Counted from the stretch's first letter, positions 48,001-63,424 are shown. The stretch: 64,000 nt of DNA from Casuarius casuarius (GCA_003342895.1 PTFA01000011.1:6475902-6539901), one strand, 5' to 3'. The notes: a model not told the origin generated them from the letters alone. A program made the numbers and translations.

Positions 48001-51000
48001 ATTAATCACCTAGCTAAGATATTACTCCATAAATTACAATCATATTTGAATGAAGCCTGGTAATTATCATAGATGGAAAGTGCATTTTTGTCTAGTGACC
48101 TCAGATATCCAATTTATAGAAATAGTACTAATGCCTTTTTACCGTTACACACGTCTACAGTACCTACAAACAGCAATAAATTCAAGTAAATATCATGAAT
48201 AAAAAGAAGCAAAAATGAAATGAAAAATCTTCCTGTGTCAACTGTGCAGATTTAGTGGATGACTGTGTATCCTGAATTTCAGTCCTCACTTAGACTTACC
48301 AACAATAAAATTAGTATCTTGTTGATAAACTGGAGAGAGAACACTAGGAAACAGAACTTCCTGTTTTATATATTTTAAAGTAGGGATAATTTCAGGACGG
48401 GAGTACAAAAGTAGCTGTATCCCTCAGAACCTTTTTAATTGTCCTTATGCCTTTTACAGCAACTAGATTTTTTCTCCCTCAGTATCTCTGTGACAGAATG
48501 TACCTTTCAACGATACAGATAAGCTATGCATCCAGTGAAGTATGTTGAAAATAGTTGTGTTTGACACTGACGTGCTAATGGATCCAGAAGGATATTTCAC
48601 TGCTAGAGAGTGGTATATGCAGGGAAAAGGAAGACTGGAGAAGAAATGAAGGAATGACAATCTGATCTTACCGGGAAATAAACTTCTAAAAATAACCTCC
48701 TTTTAAATTGTTTCTTTTAAATCAGCCATAAAAAAGAAAATGCTCTTGTTATATTTTTCACATCACAATCTGTCTAAGGGTATAGTTTGCACAGAAGCTA
48801 TTTAAAATGTAAGGTAGATCACCTGAGTCATTGCCTTTATAAAGATTACACTCTGTCTCTTAAGAAATCATGAAGATGTAAAATTAAAAAAAAGATGAGA
48901 TCTGCACCACTTTGTTAATATTTTTCCTTTTTGGAAAGAGCCTTTCTACGTAACATATTGTGTATGGGTCATTATGTACATGGTAAATTAGATTTTACCT
49001 GGTATTTTTAATGCAGTGGTTAAAAACTTATGATCCCAAAGATTTTTGATTAACAAGTAATTAGTACAAGCAAAAAATCTGGGCCATTAGAGTTTACGCT
49101 GGTATTGATTCCACTCTTTAATATGTTAGCTTCTGCCAGTATATTCCAAGGCATAGAGCCCTGGTAGCACCAAGATCAGAGGAGAGGACTTGAAGAAAGT
49201 TGTCATCACAAAAGATTCTTGTTCCTCTGGTGAATTGATTTAGAGCTGGCAAGTCTAGTATCCAGATTATTTTTGCCTTCTGCAAGCAGCCTCAGTGGAA
49301 GTACAGCACAAAGCTGCTCTTCAGAGCAAGAAGTTCCCTCTTCAGAGTAGCCTTTAACTAAGGGTGAAAGGGACATGGAGGTTGCACGATTTGGGGCCAA
49401 TGTGCATGAATCTAAACTTAGGCCATTCTGCTTTATGCTTAATGACAGCTTGGTGTAAAAGGACTGGTTCATTTCCAAAAGTTAATTTCCAAGAAGGCAA
49501 ATTGCCCTTGATCCAATAAAGTAGCTGCCATATTGGTCGCCAGAGGGTTGGGAAGTTTAACAGACATTTTTAATTTAACATTGTTCTGGCTCCATATGAA
49601 AGTTTGAGCTCTAAGATAATGAAATGACAAAAATGGCATGAAGTCCTGATGTCTTTAACTGGAAGGACACAGATAATTCGGCTGGACTGAGTTACAGGAA
49701 ATTTAATCTCAGTGCCTTTTACAGGACAACAAATATGTAGTCAGAAATCTATGCATCCTTATAAAACACTGCACTTTTATAACACAACGAATCTGAGGAT
49801 TTACAAGGAAGCTTCCAAGCAGGAAACAACTTGAATAAAACTAAGACATTTTGAGGAGTAGCATGTCATACAACATTATAAAGACATGTATTTATGTCCG
49901 AATGTATACATATATTTATGTATGTGTATTCAAAGATGAAATATGTACAAGTTTGACAGTTCTTATATAAGATCAGTATGCTGAGCAACATGTCCCACTT
50001 GAAACACTAGCTGTTAAAGAGGGACTGAAATGTGGCGCTAAAAAGAATCACTGATTTTAAAGGACCTAGAAGTAGTTGTGAGCCATAAGGTATCGATCAT
50101 AAATAGGTTGATTTAGATGTTGGTATACAGATATAAAAGATTTTCTCAGCAAAGGAAAAGCATAGTGGAGAGTCCAGTTTCAGACTATATGACAGCACAG
50201 CCTGGTCCTTTGTGTAGGTGTTTTGCAGTCTAGACATGAAGCCATTCTCTATGGGAGGGTGAACTTGGCACAAATACTTTTTGGACTTTCGTATATGAAG
50301 ACAAAGTAGCCGTGCATGGGTACAAAGAGAAATGAGACATCTTTTACCAATATATCCCTGGGAAAGGTTTTCATGTCAGCTAAGTATACCTCATGGAGAA
50401 GTTTTTAATCAGTAAGTTTGAAATAAAAATTCTTTGTCTATCACTGTTGATTTCCTTTAGCAAGTTAATAATGAAAATGTCCACATATAATCTCAATGCA
50501 AGAAACAAACCAGAGAAGAATATCACCCTTTTCAAATAATAAGTTGTTTTTTTTCAGATGGCAAAGGATTTATCTCAATCCTGAGTCCAAATATTTGTAT
50601 TTTTAAACAGGTACTAACTCTTTTTATATGTTTGGAGGATTTCTAATAGTATAAGGTGTTAAACCTGCTTAGGACCTGAAGGCACTATCCTAATAGCAAA
50701 AATTAGTAAATATAAATTAGCAAAATCTCTATAGCTATTTTTTGTTTGAACGGCAACTCTGTAGAAAGGAAAATTGTAATGTTATTTTCTGTTGAGTTTG
50801 ACTAGCTTAGGAGAGATTGATTTTAGTAAATTCATCAACAGCCCACTGTTTGTGCTAGTTATAGTTCAAATTTCTTAAACATTAGGGAGACATACTTGCT
50901 CATTAGTAAAAGTATGGCTTTCTGAGGAAGCACTGCTGCTAGAGTGTTTTGAAGCAAGGATTAAATTAATCTCGTTTTTAGAATTGATACATTTTCATTG

Positions 51001-51020
51001 AGAAACATAACATACAGAAG

Positions 51021-51044
51021 CATTACAAGTAACATTACAAGTAA
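51021..51044. repeat. Exact 12-bp tandem duplication
   Basis: CATTACAAGTAA occurs twice head to tail at 51021-51032 and 51033-51044. Confidence 0.95.
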
Positions 51045-54000
51045 GGAAGAAAATCAGTAACAGTTTGGGTTTTATGAAAGGAGCGTAGACCTTAATAAGC
51101 AAATGGGCACTGACATCTCAAATCAGCCTTCTGGAGAACTTATCCCCGTCTGAGAGACAGTAGCAGTCTATGAGCCATCATTACTCAGTGAGGATTTACT
51201 CAGACTTTACAGATTCTCAGCTCTTGCCTTAAACATTTCAGATTTAGAATATTCACAGATATCCTTATTCCCTGAATTATATTCGTACAGACAGCAGGAC
51301 ACTAACACACAGTAAGTACCAGTCCTTGCTTCTAAAAGCTAGCCAAAAGGGAAGAAAAGTGACAGGTATGAGGCAAAGGAAGGTGAGATGATTTGTCAGA
51401 TTTCCGTGCTGGTGAGTGGCAGAACGGGGAGCGAAATTTTGCTTAGCAGGGACTATACCCAACATTCGGAGTGCTAGCCCATTTGGGGGAGTTCAAGCTA
51501 GTTGACACCCTGGGTTTTGCTGCAGCTAGTAAAAGGGGTTTTATCAAGTCTGTCTCTGAGTGTAAACTCTTGGGACAGGCCCGGGAGTATAATGCCCAAG
51601 AGCACATTGAGTGCACAGAGAGGTTCTGAACCTGGGGCAGAAGCCCTAAGCTCTACTGCGGTGCAAGTACAAAGAATGGTTATTTTAATGGCGTAGTTCA
51701 CAACTGATTGCTGATCCAGGACAACAGGATAGGCATACAATAAAAAGGGATATGCAACTGTAATCTAATGCAACCCAATAAAATATTTATTTGCATGAAT
51801 TTATTTATAACATAGGAGAAGCTATCAATTAAGCAAAGAAAAATCAATTAGCTGGTCTTCGGTTTAATTTTGGAAAAGTCGTTAAAAATAATCATTTGAA
51901 CTACTACAGGATAAAATGAGTANGAGATCAGACTCAGATCTTGTAACTAACTGCCTTTGCAGACATTGTTCCTTGGATTAATATGAGTAGCTGAAAAATT
52001 CTTTGCTTTGTTGTAGGGAAAAGTAAAGTATAATTATTAGAATACTGTACTTGCTGCTGTACTGGTGTGATTAATCTGTAGCTAAAGACTTGGAGAATAC
52101 TGTTAGATAAGTCTCTTTTTTTCTCACATTTGAATCAGGAAGGCATTGTCAAACGCCTTCAGACTGCGTAGGGGATAAAAGGCAATGATGGTTTGAAGCT
52201 ATGTCATGCTAAGTAAACACCCACATGATGGTATGTATTAGAAATATCCTACACAGAGTTCTGGAAATCTTGAGAAGATTTTAGCAGAACTCCTGGAGCT
52301 CTGCATATGACAAGATCAAAACCAGGAAGCCTTTCACAGGTTGTATCTTTACAGCAGTGACTGCGATATAGTGAAGAAGGACCTGAGCTAACTTTAAACC
52401 ATCTATGCAGGTAGAGGTAACAGTTTAGGCTGGAGGAGCTTGAAGTTTAACATGGACTAATTCACCATATGCCTTAAGGCAGAGCCTATGTGCTGCCACA
52501 CCAAGAATGCCAGCAGTATTTCAAATAATTATTTCAAAACCAGATCAAGTGTATGTCATTACATTAGACATAATGAAAAAATGCTAATATATGTTAAAAA
52601 AAACAAACAAACAGAAATAAGGACATTTCTATCAACTCATAGGGGAGACTTTGAAAGAAGCAGATTGACTTCCAGCCACACAATGAACAGCTCCGATGAT
52701 TTTAGTGAGATTACTACAGAAGCTTCTAGTTTAAACCAGATCAGCATCCAGCCCTTTTTTCTGATTTATATTCAACAGAAAAACATACAAAAAGAAATTC
52801 ATCGCAGTGATTGAAAGTAGAATGTTTGCTACTTAGGAAAAAGTGTATCTGGGAAAGCTACAAACCAGCAAACTCTTTCTTTATGTTGTCTATACTTGAA
52901 AAATCATTCTTAAAAGCTTGATTATCTCGCAATATTTTTGCTAGGGTTCACTATGTAGGAAAAATCCTCTGTAGAGGAATTCCATATGATTTTGCAATCC
53001 ACAGTAACATATCATTTCCTTTTCAATCTATGTTTAGTGATGCATTCATCAAGATTTCTAGGTGCTGAGATTTTTGTGCAACCTAGATAATTCTGTGAAA
53101 AACTGTTATCAGATATACACAGCATAATGCATGTGGGGGAAGAAGCATGGGAAAAAGTGTGAGCCACCAGGTTTCAGTGACAACAAAATTCCACTTCAAT
53201 AGTTAAGAAAATTAATGTGGTCTGAAAAATATAGTAAAAAAACAGCAATGTCACAGACTGGATTTGCATTTGATATGCAGCTTGCAATGCCAGATCATCC
53301 TTTAGTTTTCCTATAAAAGAAAAATGTAGACATGATTAAGAATATTCATGGTATCAGCATTAATATAAGAGTAAGTTAAGTGGTTCTGGATCAGGAAATG
53401 AGATTATAGTGAACTCAGTGTGATTTCATTGAGGTAAAAGAAATTTAAATTCTTGATAATTATTCATAAGAAGAATAGGTACTATGTTAGCATTCTGTTT
53501 CCCTGGAGGTGAAAAAGCCTTGACAGGGCTGTTTCTCTCATTAAAAAGCTGACATGACTTTGTCCTCTAGGATTTGCTGGCTTCACTAGAAAATTTGCAG
53601 TCATCTGACACNCACGTTCTTCTATTCCTAACGGATGAACAAGTCTAATTTAGTATATACATATACAATTAAGTCTGTCCATGACTCTGTTGGAGCAGAA
53701 GGTTGCTAAACTGTTTTTAAAACAGATTTAAATTAGAACTGTTGGGCATAAGGCCTTATAATTCAAGTTACCTATTACTAAAGGGAAATGTTAAACTAGC
53801 CAGTCAGTTTGGAAAAGGGAGTTAAGTTACAGGATTATCACACACCTTGGGCCAGATTTGGATACACTCAAATTGTACCAGGTCCCTTTATTATTGAACG
53901 GGTTATAAATTATTTGATGAAGCTATTGCAAATTAGACTCTATCTAGACTTGACAGTTAAAAATATTTCTAATTATTTAATTCAGTTTTACACCTCTTTC

Positions 54001-55660
54001 CAATGAAATAAGACTTGTATTGAACTTAAAAACTGAGGTGTTAAAATATTGAGCAGATCTGTACATAGACCTATGGACAGCTACTACTGTATTTAATATT
54101 AATTAAATTGGAGTGGTGATGAGTAAGATGTATGGTACAGTTTAAAAATAATTACCAGAACATTTGATCTTAATTCATATCTATGCACAAAATTCTTTCA
54201 ACCTGAAACTGTGTGTTAAAAGCCAATATTAGTGTAAATAAGAAATCCAGTAATTTTCTTGCCAGTTTGCATGTCCGTGCTCCCAAATATGACCCACTGC
54301 TCAGAGCAATTTCTTTGGAAGATGCTGTTTGTAATACAGCACAAAAAATGCTTCTGAGATGATTTTTATCTACTCTAAACAAATGAACAGACAAATGAAG
54401 GAAAAGAAATCCCAAGCATTTTGACATAAAGTTAGGGAAAAAATTAAAGACAAGATGTAATTAGAAGGTTTGACCTTTTGCAAATTGTGGATAGTTTCCA
54501 AGTGCGTAACTTTTATAAAGTCTTATACAGTCAGCTTCAGTTACAATTTTCCAGTTTTATTAGTCATCTACCAAAATCCCANGGGCACGGTAAAGCAGGT
54601 ATTTTTGGCAGCTGAGGTATAGGCCTGCAGACTTTCACAGTGGCTAGTCTTTGCACTTCTTCATCTGTGTCCCCAGGCTGTCCTGCCATTCACTCTCACC
54701 TGTACAGAATTCTCAAGGAAAGGCACAAAGCTGGAAACAGGAGAAAGAGAAATTGGTATTTGTTAGATGTTGTTAAATTTGACTCTCATTTCCACTAGCT
54801 ATCTTCGAACTTAGATATAGCGCAGAGTGAATTTTGTTGTCAGAGTTTAGGGCTGACAGCCTGAACTGAATGCAGACTGAAATTTTAATTCCACAGAGAC
54901 ACAGTAAATGGAACATTGCATATTTCCAGCTTATATAATTACATAACCAAGTCTTTGAGAGGGTTATAATCTCCCTAAACACTAATGCTTACATCTAAGG
55001 TTTAAGGTACCATAGAATTTGGGGGTGGCAAACAATTCCAGAAGCTGTAGGGAAGCAAAACATACACTTTTTAAGTTGTTCAAGGACTCTTGTTACTTTT
55101 ATTTTGCTTTTTCCTCTCCATTTACCTGCCTCTTCTCTTTTGTGTTAACGTCATTTGGCAATTTGTGGAAAACTGTGACTTTAAGCATTAACTCCTGACC
55201 TTCTGACCATCTCTTCTTCCTCATCTGTCTTCTGTTTTCATTATCTATCCCCATTTCTGCTTTAATTTTAAAGACATTTTACTAGGTTATTCTACTAGTA
55301 CTAACAATGCTTACGACAATGTGTTACTTTGAGTATCATTCATGAATAATGCAAGTGGTTTTCTCTAGTGAACGGCTAAAGGTACAANCCAGTTCTTGTA
55401 AGTAATTGGTTATTTTTCTCATTGGTGTCACTGTTCACTGGATGAGTCTCTGAGTTTGGTTAAGTCCACTACTGGCAGACATCAAAATGATGCAGTGGAC
55501 TTCAGGGACAAAAGGATGCAAGAAGGAAACAGGGTTTCTTCTTCACCTTTTTGTATTTCTTTCAATGCCTCCCTAAATGCAGAAGAAGTCGGACTGGATC
55601 AGATTTCCAGTGTTCCCTTCCAGTGATTTCACCACAATAGGACATTGCCTTTCATAACCT

Positions 55661-55690
55661 GAAGCTTCCTTTTTATGAAGGAAGCTTCCT
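55661..55690. repeat. HindIII-centred direct and inverted repeat
   Basis: GAAGCTTCCT occurs at 55661-55670 and 55681-55690. Positions 55679-55690 form a perfect 12-bp palindrome. 55661-55670 can also pair with 55679-55688 around an 8-nt loop. Confidence 0.9.
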
Positions 55691-58389
55691 ATCCCATTGA
55701 GAAGCTGGAAGATAAATATATTATCTGAAAATGTGTATTTCAGGTCACACTTAAACCTAGTCCCTAACAGAAGTACTCATTTTACTGTTTCTACACTATG
55801 AATGATTTTCATATCTTCCTTGGAAATTTTGTTTTGTTTTCTTGGGATCCAAGAGGTCATGGTGCATGGATTTCCCAACAAGTTTTACTCAGAAATTTCT
55901 AAGTCATATAGCCATCTTCACTCCTAGATGCCATGTAAACATCCTTTTAAACATATGTTAGACAGGAAGCCTATTTTATTGTAGTTTGAGAAAGCAGATA
56001 AAAAAAACCTTTTGTTAAATACCATTCTCAATAGAATAAGCTTCACTAAGAAGTATTCTTGTTAAAGTTAATATATGTTCTGATATATTGTTCCTTCAGA
56101 TATGTTTCTGTTTCAGTGGCATAATTCCTGTTTCCAGCATCTGAATCTTCTCACTCTACCCAAGCTTGGAGGCAGAAATATTAATCCTGATGTTGGGATG
56201 TCCATTTAGCATAGAATTCCATGAGCATACATAACCCCAATTTGAATAATCACAACTCCTTCTGGGTAGTAGTACTCAAACTTCTATTCCATGGGAAGCT
56301 GCAGCATCTTAAAAACATTTGTTCTGATTCACCATAAACCAAGAGTTCATGATATTTCTGTCAGAAAGAAAATTCTGAAGAGGCTGAGAAAATTTCAGTC
56401 TTCTTATCTGATGTACTGAAACGGAATAGGATATCCCAGTTCTCCATTTCACTCTAGTACCTCCAGGATTTTGCAGTTTCCCAGAAACAGAACAGTCCTC
56501 CATTATGGAATAGGAGAACGGAGTATGTTGAAGCCTAAGTTTNCAGGAATCATTTGTACTCTGCTGATTTTCACCATTTCGGAGATCTGATTCAAATGGT
56601 ACTGCAGAAAAATTTTAAGTAACAAAAGATAGTTTAAGTCTGTAATTCCTACTGAATTTAATGGTTGAAAGTTTACTGTACTTTGAAAATTTATTTGTAA
56701 TGCTTTGACATTGCTGAGCATGAACTTCTCTTTAGGGCAGCAAAAAAAACCCACCACAAGGACAACGCTCATCCAGGCAGACTTTCCCTGTCAAGGGAAA
56801 GATTGATCTCTATATACCGGTTATGACTTGGGCCATTAACATAATTAGGTCATTAATGTAAAAGCAAACAGTTAACTTTGTTCATGAAACAGCTATATTC
56901 CTGCCAAAGCAGGAGCAAGTCTTCTGAGATAGCACCTAGGCCTAATTCCTAGTCACAGGTTGTGCACAAGGATGTAATCCTCCTGACCAGCAGACTTCCC
57001 CTGGAATGCTTCTCCAGTCTGGAGACCAGGTCAGGCCTTTGAGGAGACTCAGCAGATGGGAGAAGGAAGGCAGTGCTGTGGAAGGCCTTTAGAAAAGCAT
57101 CTGGATAGGAAATGGGAGTAGATAAATATCTGGAAAATACTTTGTCCACGCTGTTCACTTCATTTGCTGNTCTTTTGAAAAGTACATAGCCATAACTGTC
57201 AGCCAGAGATCAAGCTATGTATACCATAATGTGGATTTGTAATATTTATAAGGTCTGAAAAAATACAGAACACTGACCTTTGCTATTGCTGGATTTGGTT
57301 GTTAGGTCTTCTTTGGAAAATATAAATACATATTAGAGAATATGAAAATTATCTTTTGCATTGACAGACGTCAGCTAATGGTTAGAAAATTCAAGGAGGC
57401 AAGTGAGTAGCCATAAGCTTTCTGAAAATTCCTCTTTTACTGTAAAAAATATAATAAGAAAATTGTTAGGTAATGAATTCAGTGTTTTCATAGCAACAAC
57501 TAAAAGATTTTTTTCACTTTCCTATCAGAATTTGCAGCCTTATATATGTATTTCAAGAGAAGTGAAGCTTTTGTGCAGTAGCACAGAGGCCAAACTGGTA
57601 CTTAAATCCATGGCTATGTTTTCATGGGGGCTCTGATGTCAAACTTCAAACAGGTCTGAATAAGAGAATCAATTAAAGCAAGTTAGAACACAATAATTTA
57701 GAAGATGATCTCACTTTTTTAATATTTTTTTTAATAAAACTTACCCTTTTGATGTCTTTCCAAACTAGACCTCAGAGGCCTCTAATAGAAGAAGAATCAT
57801 GTTCTCCTCATTAACATTCATTAAGCACCAGTTATTAAAAAGCCTAGTTTGCTAATAATACCTGGCAATTGAACATACTGGTACAAAATCTTGCATTTAT
57901 GAAGTTCCGGTGTAGCAGACTCAGATTCCTTGATCAGTGTATTCCCTCAGTGTTTTTTTAGAGATTTCTAGAGGAATAGCATCAATTATTTCTGTACAGT
58001 ATCCTTATACCTCATTTTCCTCAATACAAAAAGATGGGACTAGATTCTGAAAGATGCACCATTTTCATTAAATACTGAGAGTGCTCCACCTCTTGCAAGA
58101 TGGAATATATGTGCCACATCTTTGAACTATGGTGTTCATATCTTCCAGTACTCTGAATGTAATCTATGAAGTTGAAAGCTATTGAATCACACAGCGAATT
58201 TGCAAGATATTCCTAGGCTTCAGCATTGACCAAAGTGAATTACCATGGAGTTTCTACTAAATACGTCACCTGATAGATGGAAAGAAGGACAATTAGCACA
58301 AAGAATAGTATCTTCTACCACCAATTTGTGCTGTTGCAAGGTTACTCTGCTATACTGGCATTACATGAGGGCTAGAGCATTCCTATTTG

Positions 58390-58402
58390 TTTTTTTTTTT
58401 TT
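58390..58402. repeat. 13-nt T homopolymer
   Basis: Thirteen consecutive T. Confidence 0.85.
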
Positions 58403-59534
58403 CTTGTAACACAGTTATCGGAGAGAGAATGGTAAATCCAGTTTCATCTTGTTCCTGACAGCCCTGATCATCCTCCATCTCTGTGTGTTTGTCCAGACCT
58501 CCAAGCTTCTGACTCATAATGCTTCATGATAATGTTTCATGCATTAGGAAAGACGTTTTCTAGAGCACTTCCTGTGTTTAGTGCTGCCCTTCCCTATAAA
58601 ACTGTGCCACCCATTTCTTTGTGTCCTGAAGGACACTGTATACCTGGTTCAGCTCCCAAAGTCTACAAAGTCCTTCGTGTGACTTTAACAGGAGTTGAGT
58701 AAAGTATCTACAGATGATGATGCATGTATTGTATAACAACTGTGTCAGCTAATTTAGGTTGTCGTCTGTCCCTCATAAACTGCCCCATATGGCTGTGTCC
58801 TTTGCAGTGGTGGAATGGGTAATGTGATGCACTCAGGAGCTTGGTTTCAGGAGCATAGCAAAAAAGGTATTGGGAACAATTTGTTAGAGTATTTGCCATT
58901 AATAGGGCTCTCTGGCTGTGAAGTGGCAATTTCAATCATTTTGGAAATTAGATGTAACATTTGAAATGGGGGAAAAAAGTATCATTTATAAAAATGCAGA
59001 AATGTAGGGAGAAAAAAGATCTATTTCCAGAAATGTTTTCAGCATACTGAGTCTATTGGAATCTTTCAACCATAACATGTTATCCATTTAATAATCATAC
59101 CTGGTTATACCAACTTCTCGTATAATAGTGACTATGATTTTTCAAACTATTAAAATGATGCATTTTATGGCTTTCGTAGCTGACTGATTATAAATGAAGT
59201 ATATTCATGTTAAGGAGTTTTTGAATATCCGTCACTATAGAAGTCTTCAAAATAGATTGTCAGGTAAATGAAAGCATATCACCAAGGAGAAATTTCTCTT
59301 TCAGTGAGTGGGCATTCCAGAGGTATGCTGAGGAAGGGGTTGTTCTCAGAGTGACTTTTCTTATATGTTCTTTAAGTTAGATTATATTTGGAGACAACTG
59401 TCCAAGCGTTCTGGTAATACAGAGATAATGACCATGTACAAAGATCTCCAGGCAGTCCATAGTGGAGACAGATATAGTACTTTGTATCTAGTTCAGTGGA
59501 AGAAAAAGAACACATATGCATCTCTATCTCTGTT

Positions 59535-59658
59535 TACCCATATATATATGTTCTCACATATAATTTTACATAGAAGGTAAATATACATATAATATATATA
59601 CACATATATATGCATTTATATATAAACAAGGTGTATGTGTGTGCATATGTGTGTGTAC
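59535..59658. repeat. TA/CA/TG microsatellite cluster
   Basis: Alternating purine-pyrimidine runs, mainly TA with CA and TG blocks, over about 120 bp. Confidence 0.85.
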
Positions 59659-60180
59659 AGAGGGAGAGACCTTGTATATGTACATATGCCTCCTCTATAT
59701 TTGAAGTACCATTTTCCTTAATATGAAACTTACCACATTATGTATGTATAGTCAAATGAATACATATAACATGTCTAAACTAACATAATAGTATATTCCT
59801 ATTTTATCAATATATTAACGTCCACAGACTTTTATAGGAAAAATATTATCTATTTATATGAACATATTTTTTCAGCAGAGAGACAATAAAAATTTTTAAC
59901 ACTGAAAACCAAGATTTTTTTAAACAATTTTAAGTTAATTTGTGTGTGTATTTGATATTTCTTTGGGCAATGAAGGACTAGCATGTACAGAACTATTTTT
60001 ATGGAACTTAGGAGTGATTTTCCTAAAGAATGGAAATACTTTAAATTAGAAACAGCCTTTCAGTAATGGCAAGTTGTTTGATTGTTATGCTGTGCTTCTT
60101 AATGTAGAACTTCTGCTGTAAAAGGTTAATTAGTTGGGAAATGAAATACAGAAAACTATCATGAATGAGATGGTATTAAG

Positions 60181-60214
60181 TCTCTCTCTCTCCGTCTGTC
60201 TCTCTGTCTTTTTC
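60181..60214. repeat. (TC)n microsatellite, interrupted
   Basis: TC repeats interrupted by CG and TG steps, ending in a T-rich run. Confidence 0.85.
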
Positions 60215-60828
60215 TAGAATATAGACTCAAAAAGGGCAAAGGTGCCCGTGTAATTGGACATTCCTTAGTGAATTGCACTGTCTTGATTCATACACAGTAG
60301 GAAGTAAATGGATTTCATTTCCCTATATAGAATATTACAAGCCTCAGTGGGTCTTTGGCTTATCTTTTTTTTTACAGCACGGTACAATTGCTCTCCAGTN
60401 AAACTTTTCTAAAGTTGTCTGGTATGAGTGTGTGGGTGTAAATCAGAGACTTTTCTGGCTCATCTTCAGTAGACTTTACTGAGAGAGAGTCCTTCTTCCC
60501 TCCACAAACTCTATCGTATGGGAACTGATCAGACGAAAGCAGGTAATTCGGTTTAGCACATCTAGCTTGATACTGTATCAATGCCATGTAGTCCTAGAAA
60601 ATTTGATCTATAGCCCTTTTCTGTACATGTTCTGTGTAAAGCAATGTTTCGTCACCTCAGCCCATTGCCATATGCCACTAACATGGAACAAATCTCTATT
60701 AAATGTAATGAAAATGATGAAATTATGAAAAGAGGCACAGCACAATGCACTTATGTAACAGCAATAAAAGTTAGGTTGAAGTGGCCAGAGCCAATGCCTG
60801 GTCAAAATTCTAATCAATAACTATATCT

Positions 60829-60931
60829 TTGCATGTATAGGTATCTATATTTACATAGACACATGCATATATAAAACAGGTGCACACACATGTACATGTG
60901 CTCGTGCACACAAAAACACACACAAAAACAT
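60829..60931. repeat. CA/TA-rich low-complexity tract
   Basis: Interrupted CA and TA dinucleotides ending in CACACAAAAACA-type units. Confidence 0.75.
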
Positions 60932-62688
60932 CTATTGCATATTTAGTTTTCAGTCTCAAAATATCTTGCCTTCATCTTCCCTTCATATCCAATTTTTTTT
61001 CATTTCTTTCCAGACTTCTCTAGTTCGTGCCCCCTGTCATCAGTATTCACTGACTGAAACAGGGTGTTAAACAAGAAGAAACTGTGAATTTTAGGTAAAG
61101 ATTAGGCAATCTGACAGTTTTGAACTCTTACGCGTGTGTATTCTTAATAGTCTAAACCTTCATTCCAAGTGTTATTTTCATCCAGCAGAGGAGCAGAAAT
61201 AGGGCTATATTTAATCACAATTCAGCTTGAATTTTGAAAATTGAATGTTCATAATTAAAGCTTCTAAACAATTTACAGAGCTGGTATTAATTATAGGAAT
61301 TAATTTGTGAATTTCTTTTATAAAAATAACTTTGGCAAATTNTAACTTGCTCCCGAAAAGCTTAAGAATTGAATTTAAAGCAAGTTCTGTTCAATGCCTC
61401 CAACCCTTTGGTTTCTTCAGAGTATATATTGCAGCTAAATTTTGATAGTAGCAGGATCATTTTTAGTTCAACACACATTTATATTCCCTACTTACATATA
61501 TTAGTTAGGCGAGATGGGCAGAAGTACTAAGGCATTTCTTATCATCATCTCTTTGGCAATGATGATGTATTTGGAGCTAAGCGAAACTTCAGTCTAATAA
61601 CACTCTTGGAAAAGGGGCTTTTTGCTTCATGTACTTGCTTTTTAGGAATCTAAGCAGAAATGTATAGTGCAATGAAATGCTGAAGTCAGCAGCATGCACA
61701 TATTTTGTGAGGAACATCTTGGACTAGTAAAGGCACAAGATACTCCTTATACTTTAGGATACGTCCTTAGAAAACACTAACCAGTAATCCCAAAAATATA
61801 TTAGAAACCCATCCCATGAAGGAAATATAAGCCCTAATTTGACATTATTTCTTTTTTATCTTTTAAAGAAGAACTTTCAAACTGGAATATAATAAATTTG
61901 CAAAATTAGAGCAGACTCATTCAAATTGTCTACTGTGTAATTTTGATGTGTGTGTGTACAGGAAAGCAGGAAACGTTCTTGCACTTGTTATCAAGTGAGA
62001 CAAGGTTAATTAGTGAGTAGAATAGCTTCAGCATTTATTTCACTCCATTATATTTTAGCACCTGTTCTTTTTACTTCCAATATGAGATTTTGAAGTTTTA
62101 AGGTAAGAAAGGAGAAACTCTTGTTTTTCACATTTTTAAGTCACTAATGAAACTATATTTAACATATAGTTTCCTTTAGGTTTATTGCCTATTTAGACCT
62201 ATATTTTCAGAATTGCACAAAAATAGATTTTGCATAAGCAACTTTGTAATCTAAATCTTGTCAGAAAATTTGAATCTAATACACTGAATCTGCCAGAATC
62301 ACTGTAGTGAACACTTCAGTAAATGTAACTCTTCCTCACAACACCTTATTAGTCGTACACATAAGACTGTGTTAGTCTTAAGCTGCAAACTTTATCCCAT
62401 TTCTGGCATCATTTCTGTGTATAACTACACTCCAGTAATTTCATTTATCACTATCCCTACTACCATTGCATAGATCAAAAATAAATAAAAATGAAAAAAA
62501 TAATTGTTCAGGAACAATTCTGTACTGGCTTGTTTCTAATTCCATCTTTGTCCCAGCTTATTTTTAGCACAATTTGGAGGTAATTGGACCCTTTCATCAT
62601 TTCCCTTGCTGAACTAACTGCCAATGAGCTAATATCAGGTTATTGTTTTAAATCATAATTAAAATGAGCAGCCCTGGACTTTGTCTTC

Positions 62689-62745
62689 AGAAATCTTGAG
62701 TCATCAACAGTAATGAAGAGAAATCTTGAGTCACCAAGTAAATGA
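62689..62745. repeat. Imperfect 30-bp tandem duplication
   Basis: AGAAATCTTGAGTCA begins at 62689 and again at 62719. The following bases (tcaacagtaatga versus ccaagtaaatga) match with a few changes, so the unit was duplicated and has since diverged. Confidence 0.9.
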
Positions 62746-63412
62746 AGTTCCCTCTATATAAATCATGAATGTATCTATCCATATACGTAACAGTTAAATT
62801 TAGTAAAGGAAAAAAAGTAGATTGTATGAGGATAGGGTCCCAGCAAATCTTGGGATTAAACAAATCTTCTACCTTTGTACATTTGGTAATTAAAAATTAC
62901 AACTTTCATTTTTAAAAATGTTTGTAACTTCCTTTCCAAAACTAGATCTTCATGATATAAAATGTTCATGAGTCTTGTGCTTTACCTGGTTTTCTATAAT
63001 AGTGAAAAAATAAACCAATGCATTTAGACTCTGAAAATTTTGGAAATTATGATTTATAACAGAAGTTATGTCTCCTGGAAGGGAAATTATCTAAAATATA
63101 AAATAGCAAAAAGGAGTTGTGTTCTTCTGGCGAGCTTTACCACCATTGGAAAGGACTATTCTTTTAAAGTAACATGATATTCAATAGATGTAGGGTTCTA
63201 GCCCTCTTTATGGATAATGAATATATTTTAACAGAAAAAATTATTATATAAATATGTAGAAATCACCTTTGTTAACTAGAGAACTACACTATTTCTTTAT
63301 TAATGCTTTGTGGTCTAAAGGGCCACAGAAGAACAGCTAGCCNAAACTTTTGCAGTCACCTGCTGTTAATTAATAAAATCCAGTCCTTAAGGAGAGTTTA
63401 CAGAGGTTTTTT

Positions 63413-63424
63413 TGTGTGTGTGTG
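63413..63424. repeat. (TG)6 microsatellite
   Basis: Six TG units following a T-run. Confidence 0.85.

Noticed and set aside
52488..52814. 108-codon plus-strand frame
   Set aside because: Composition follows AT-rich background and no family is recognisable.
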